From Chloroflexota bacterium (GTDB lineage Bacteria > Chloroflexota > Anaerolineae > J102), in the NCBI GenBank assembly GCA_003353825.1, contig PIVW01000358.1, forward strand, positions 1-6,142: a DNA stretch of 6,142 bases, read 5' to 3'. Position 1 is the stretch's first letter, and every line of letters begins with the position of its first letter. Under the pieces are notes generated by a model. That model was not told where the DNA came from and searched no databases. It saw nothing but the letters and a program-made list of their open reading frames with translations. A program made the translations under genes and the position numbers. Positions 6,141 to 6,142 of the stretch are shown here, piece by piece.

Positions 6141-6142
6141 TG

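Noticed and set aside
1..6142. CRISPR array, tRNA or rRNA genes
   Set aside because: There are no regularly spaced repeats of 25-40 bases, no cloverleaf-like sequence and no recognisable rRNA segment on either strand.

Overview
The window carries L-rhamnose catabolism genes on the + strand, followed by an autonomous-looking Fic gene and the remains of two disrupted genes. Every convincing gene is on +. The genus cannot be fixed from the sequence. The Pseudomonas stutzeri-type rhamnose isomerase, mid-range GC, loose gene spacing and intergenic repeat debris (CCTGTC-TGAG-GAA-TCGAAGGA and ATTCGTGGC types) would fit a heterotrophic Chloroflexota (Anaerolineae-like) bacterium, but that is a guess.

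Layout. 1-137 is the upstream region of the isomerase, with a TTGACA hexamer touching a 15-bp palindrome. 138-1382 is L-rhamnose isomerase (rhaI). 1461-1790 is a small gene start with a strong Shine-Dalgarno, interrupted by a 250-bp non-autonomous transposable element (1477-1726) with imperfect terminal inverted repeats and an exact 8-bp target duplication. Removing the element and one duplication copy rejoins an EthD-like N-terminus that then stops, so the gene is also truncated. 1953-2876 is a ribokinase-type PfkB sugar kinase. 2877-3109 is a spacer with short inverted and tandem repeats. 3110-4588 is rhamnulokinase (rhaB), closed by a strong intrinsic terminator at 4620-4646. 4676-4704 is a good sigma70-type promoter for 4758-5795, a Fic-domain AMP transferase with a complete active site, an N-terminal self-inhibition motif and a C-terminal winged helix. 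5796-5830 holds three tandem copies of an 11-12-mer. 5860-6021 is a second, diverged copy of the rhaB 3' end, about 77% identical and without gaps. The last 120 bases have no confident gene; a minus-strand reading frame enters from the right edge.

How the genes work together. RhaI converts L-rhamnose to L-rhamnulose and RhaB phosphorylates it to L-rhamnulose-1-phosphate. The next enzyme, an aldolase or the aldolase/dehydrogenase fusion, is not in the window and neither is a transporter or regulator, so the pathway must be completed elsewhere. The PfkB kinase may serve ribose or another sugar released from the same plant or microbial polysaccharides. The Fic gene has its own promoter behind a terminator and sits between two direct copies of the rhaB 3' end, so it looks like an insertion or rearrangement product rather than part of the sugar operon.

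I see no clearly new multi-gene system. The most interesting signals are the dissectable transposon footprint and the duplicated rhaB tail flanking fic.
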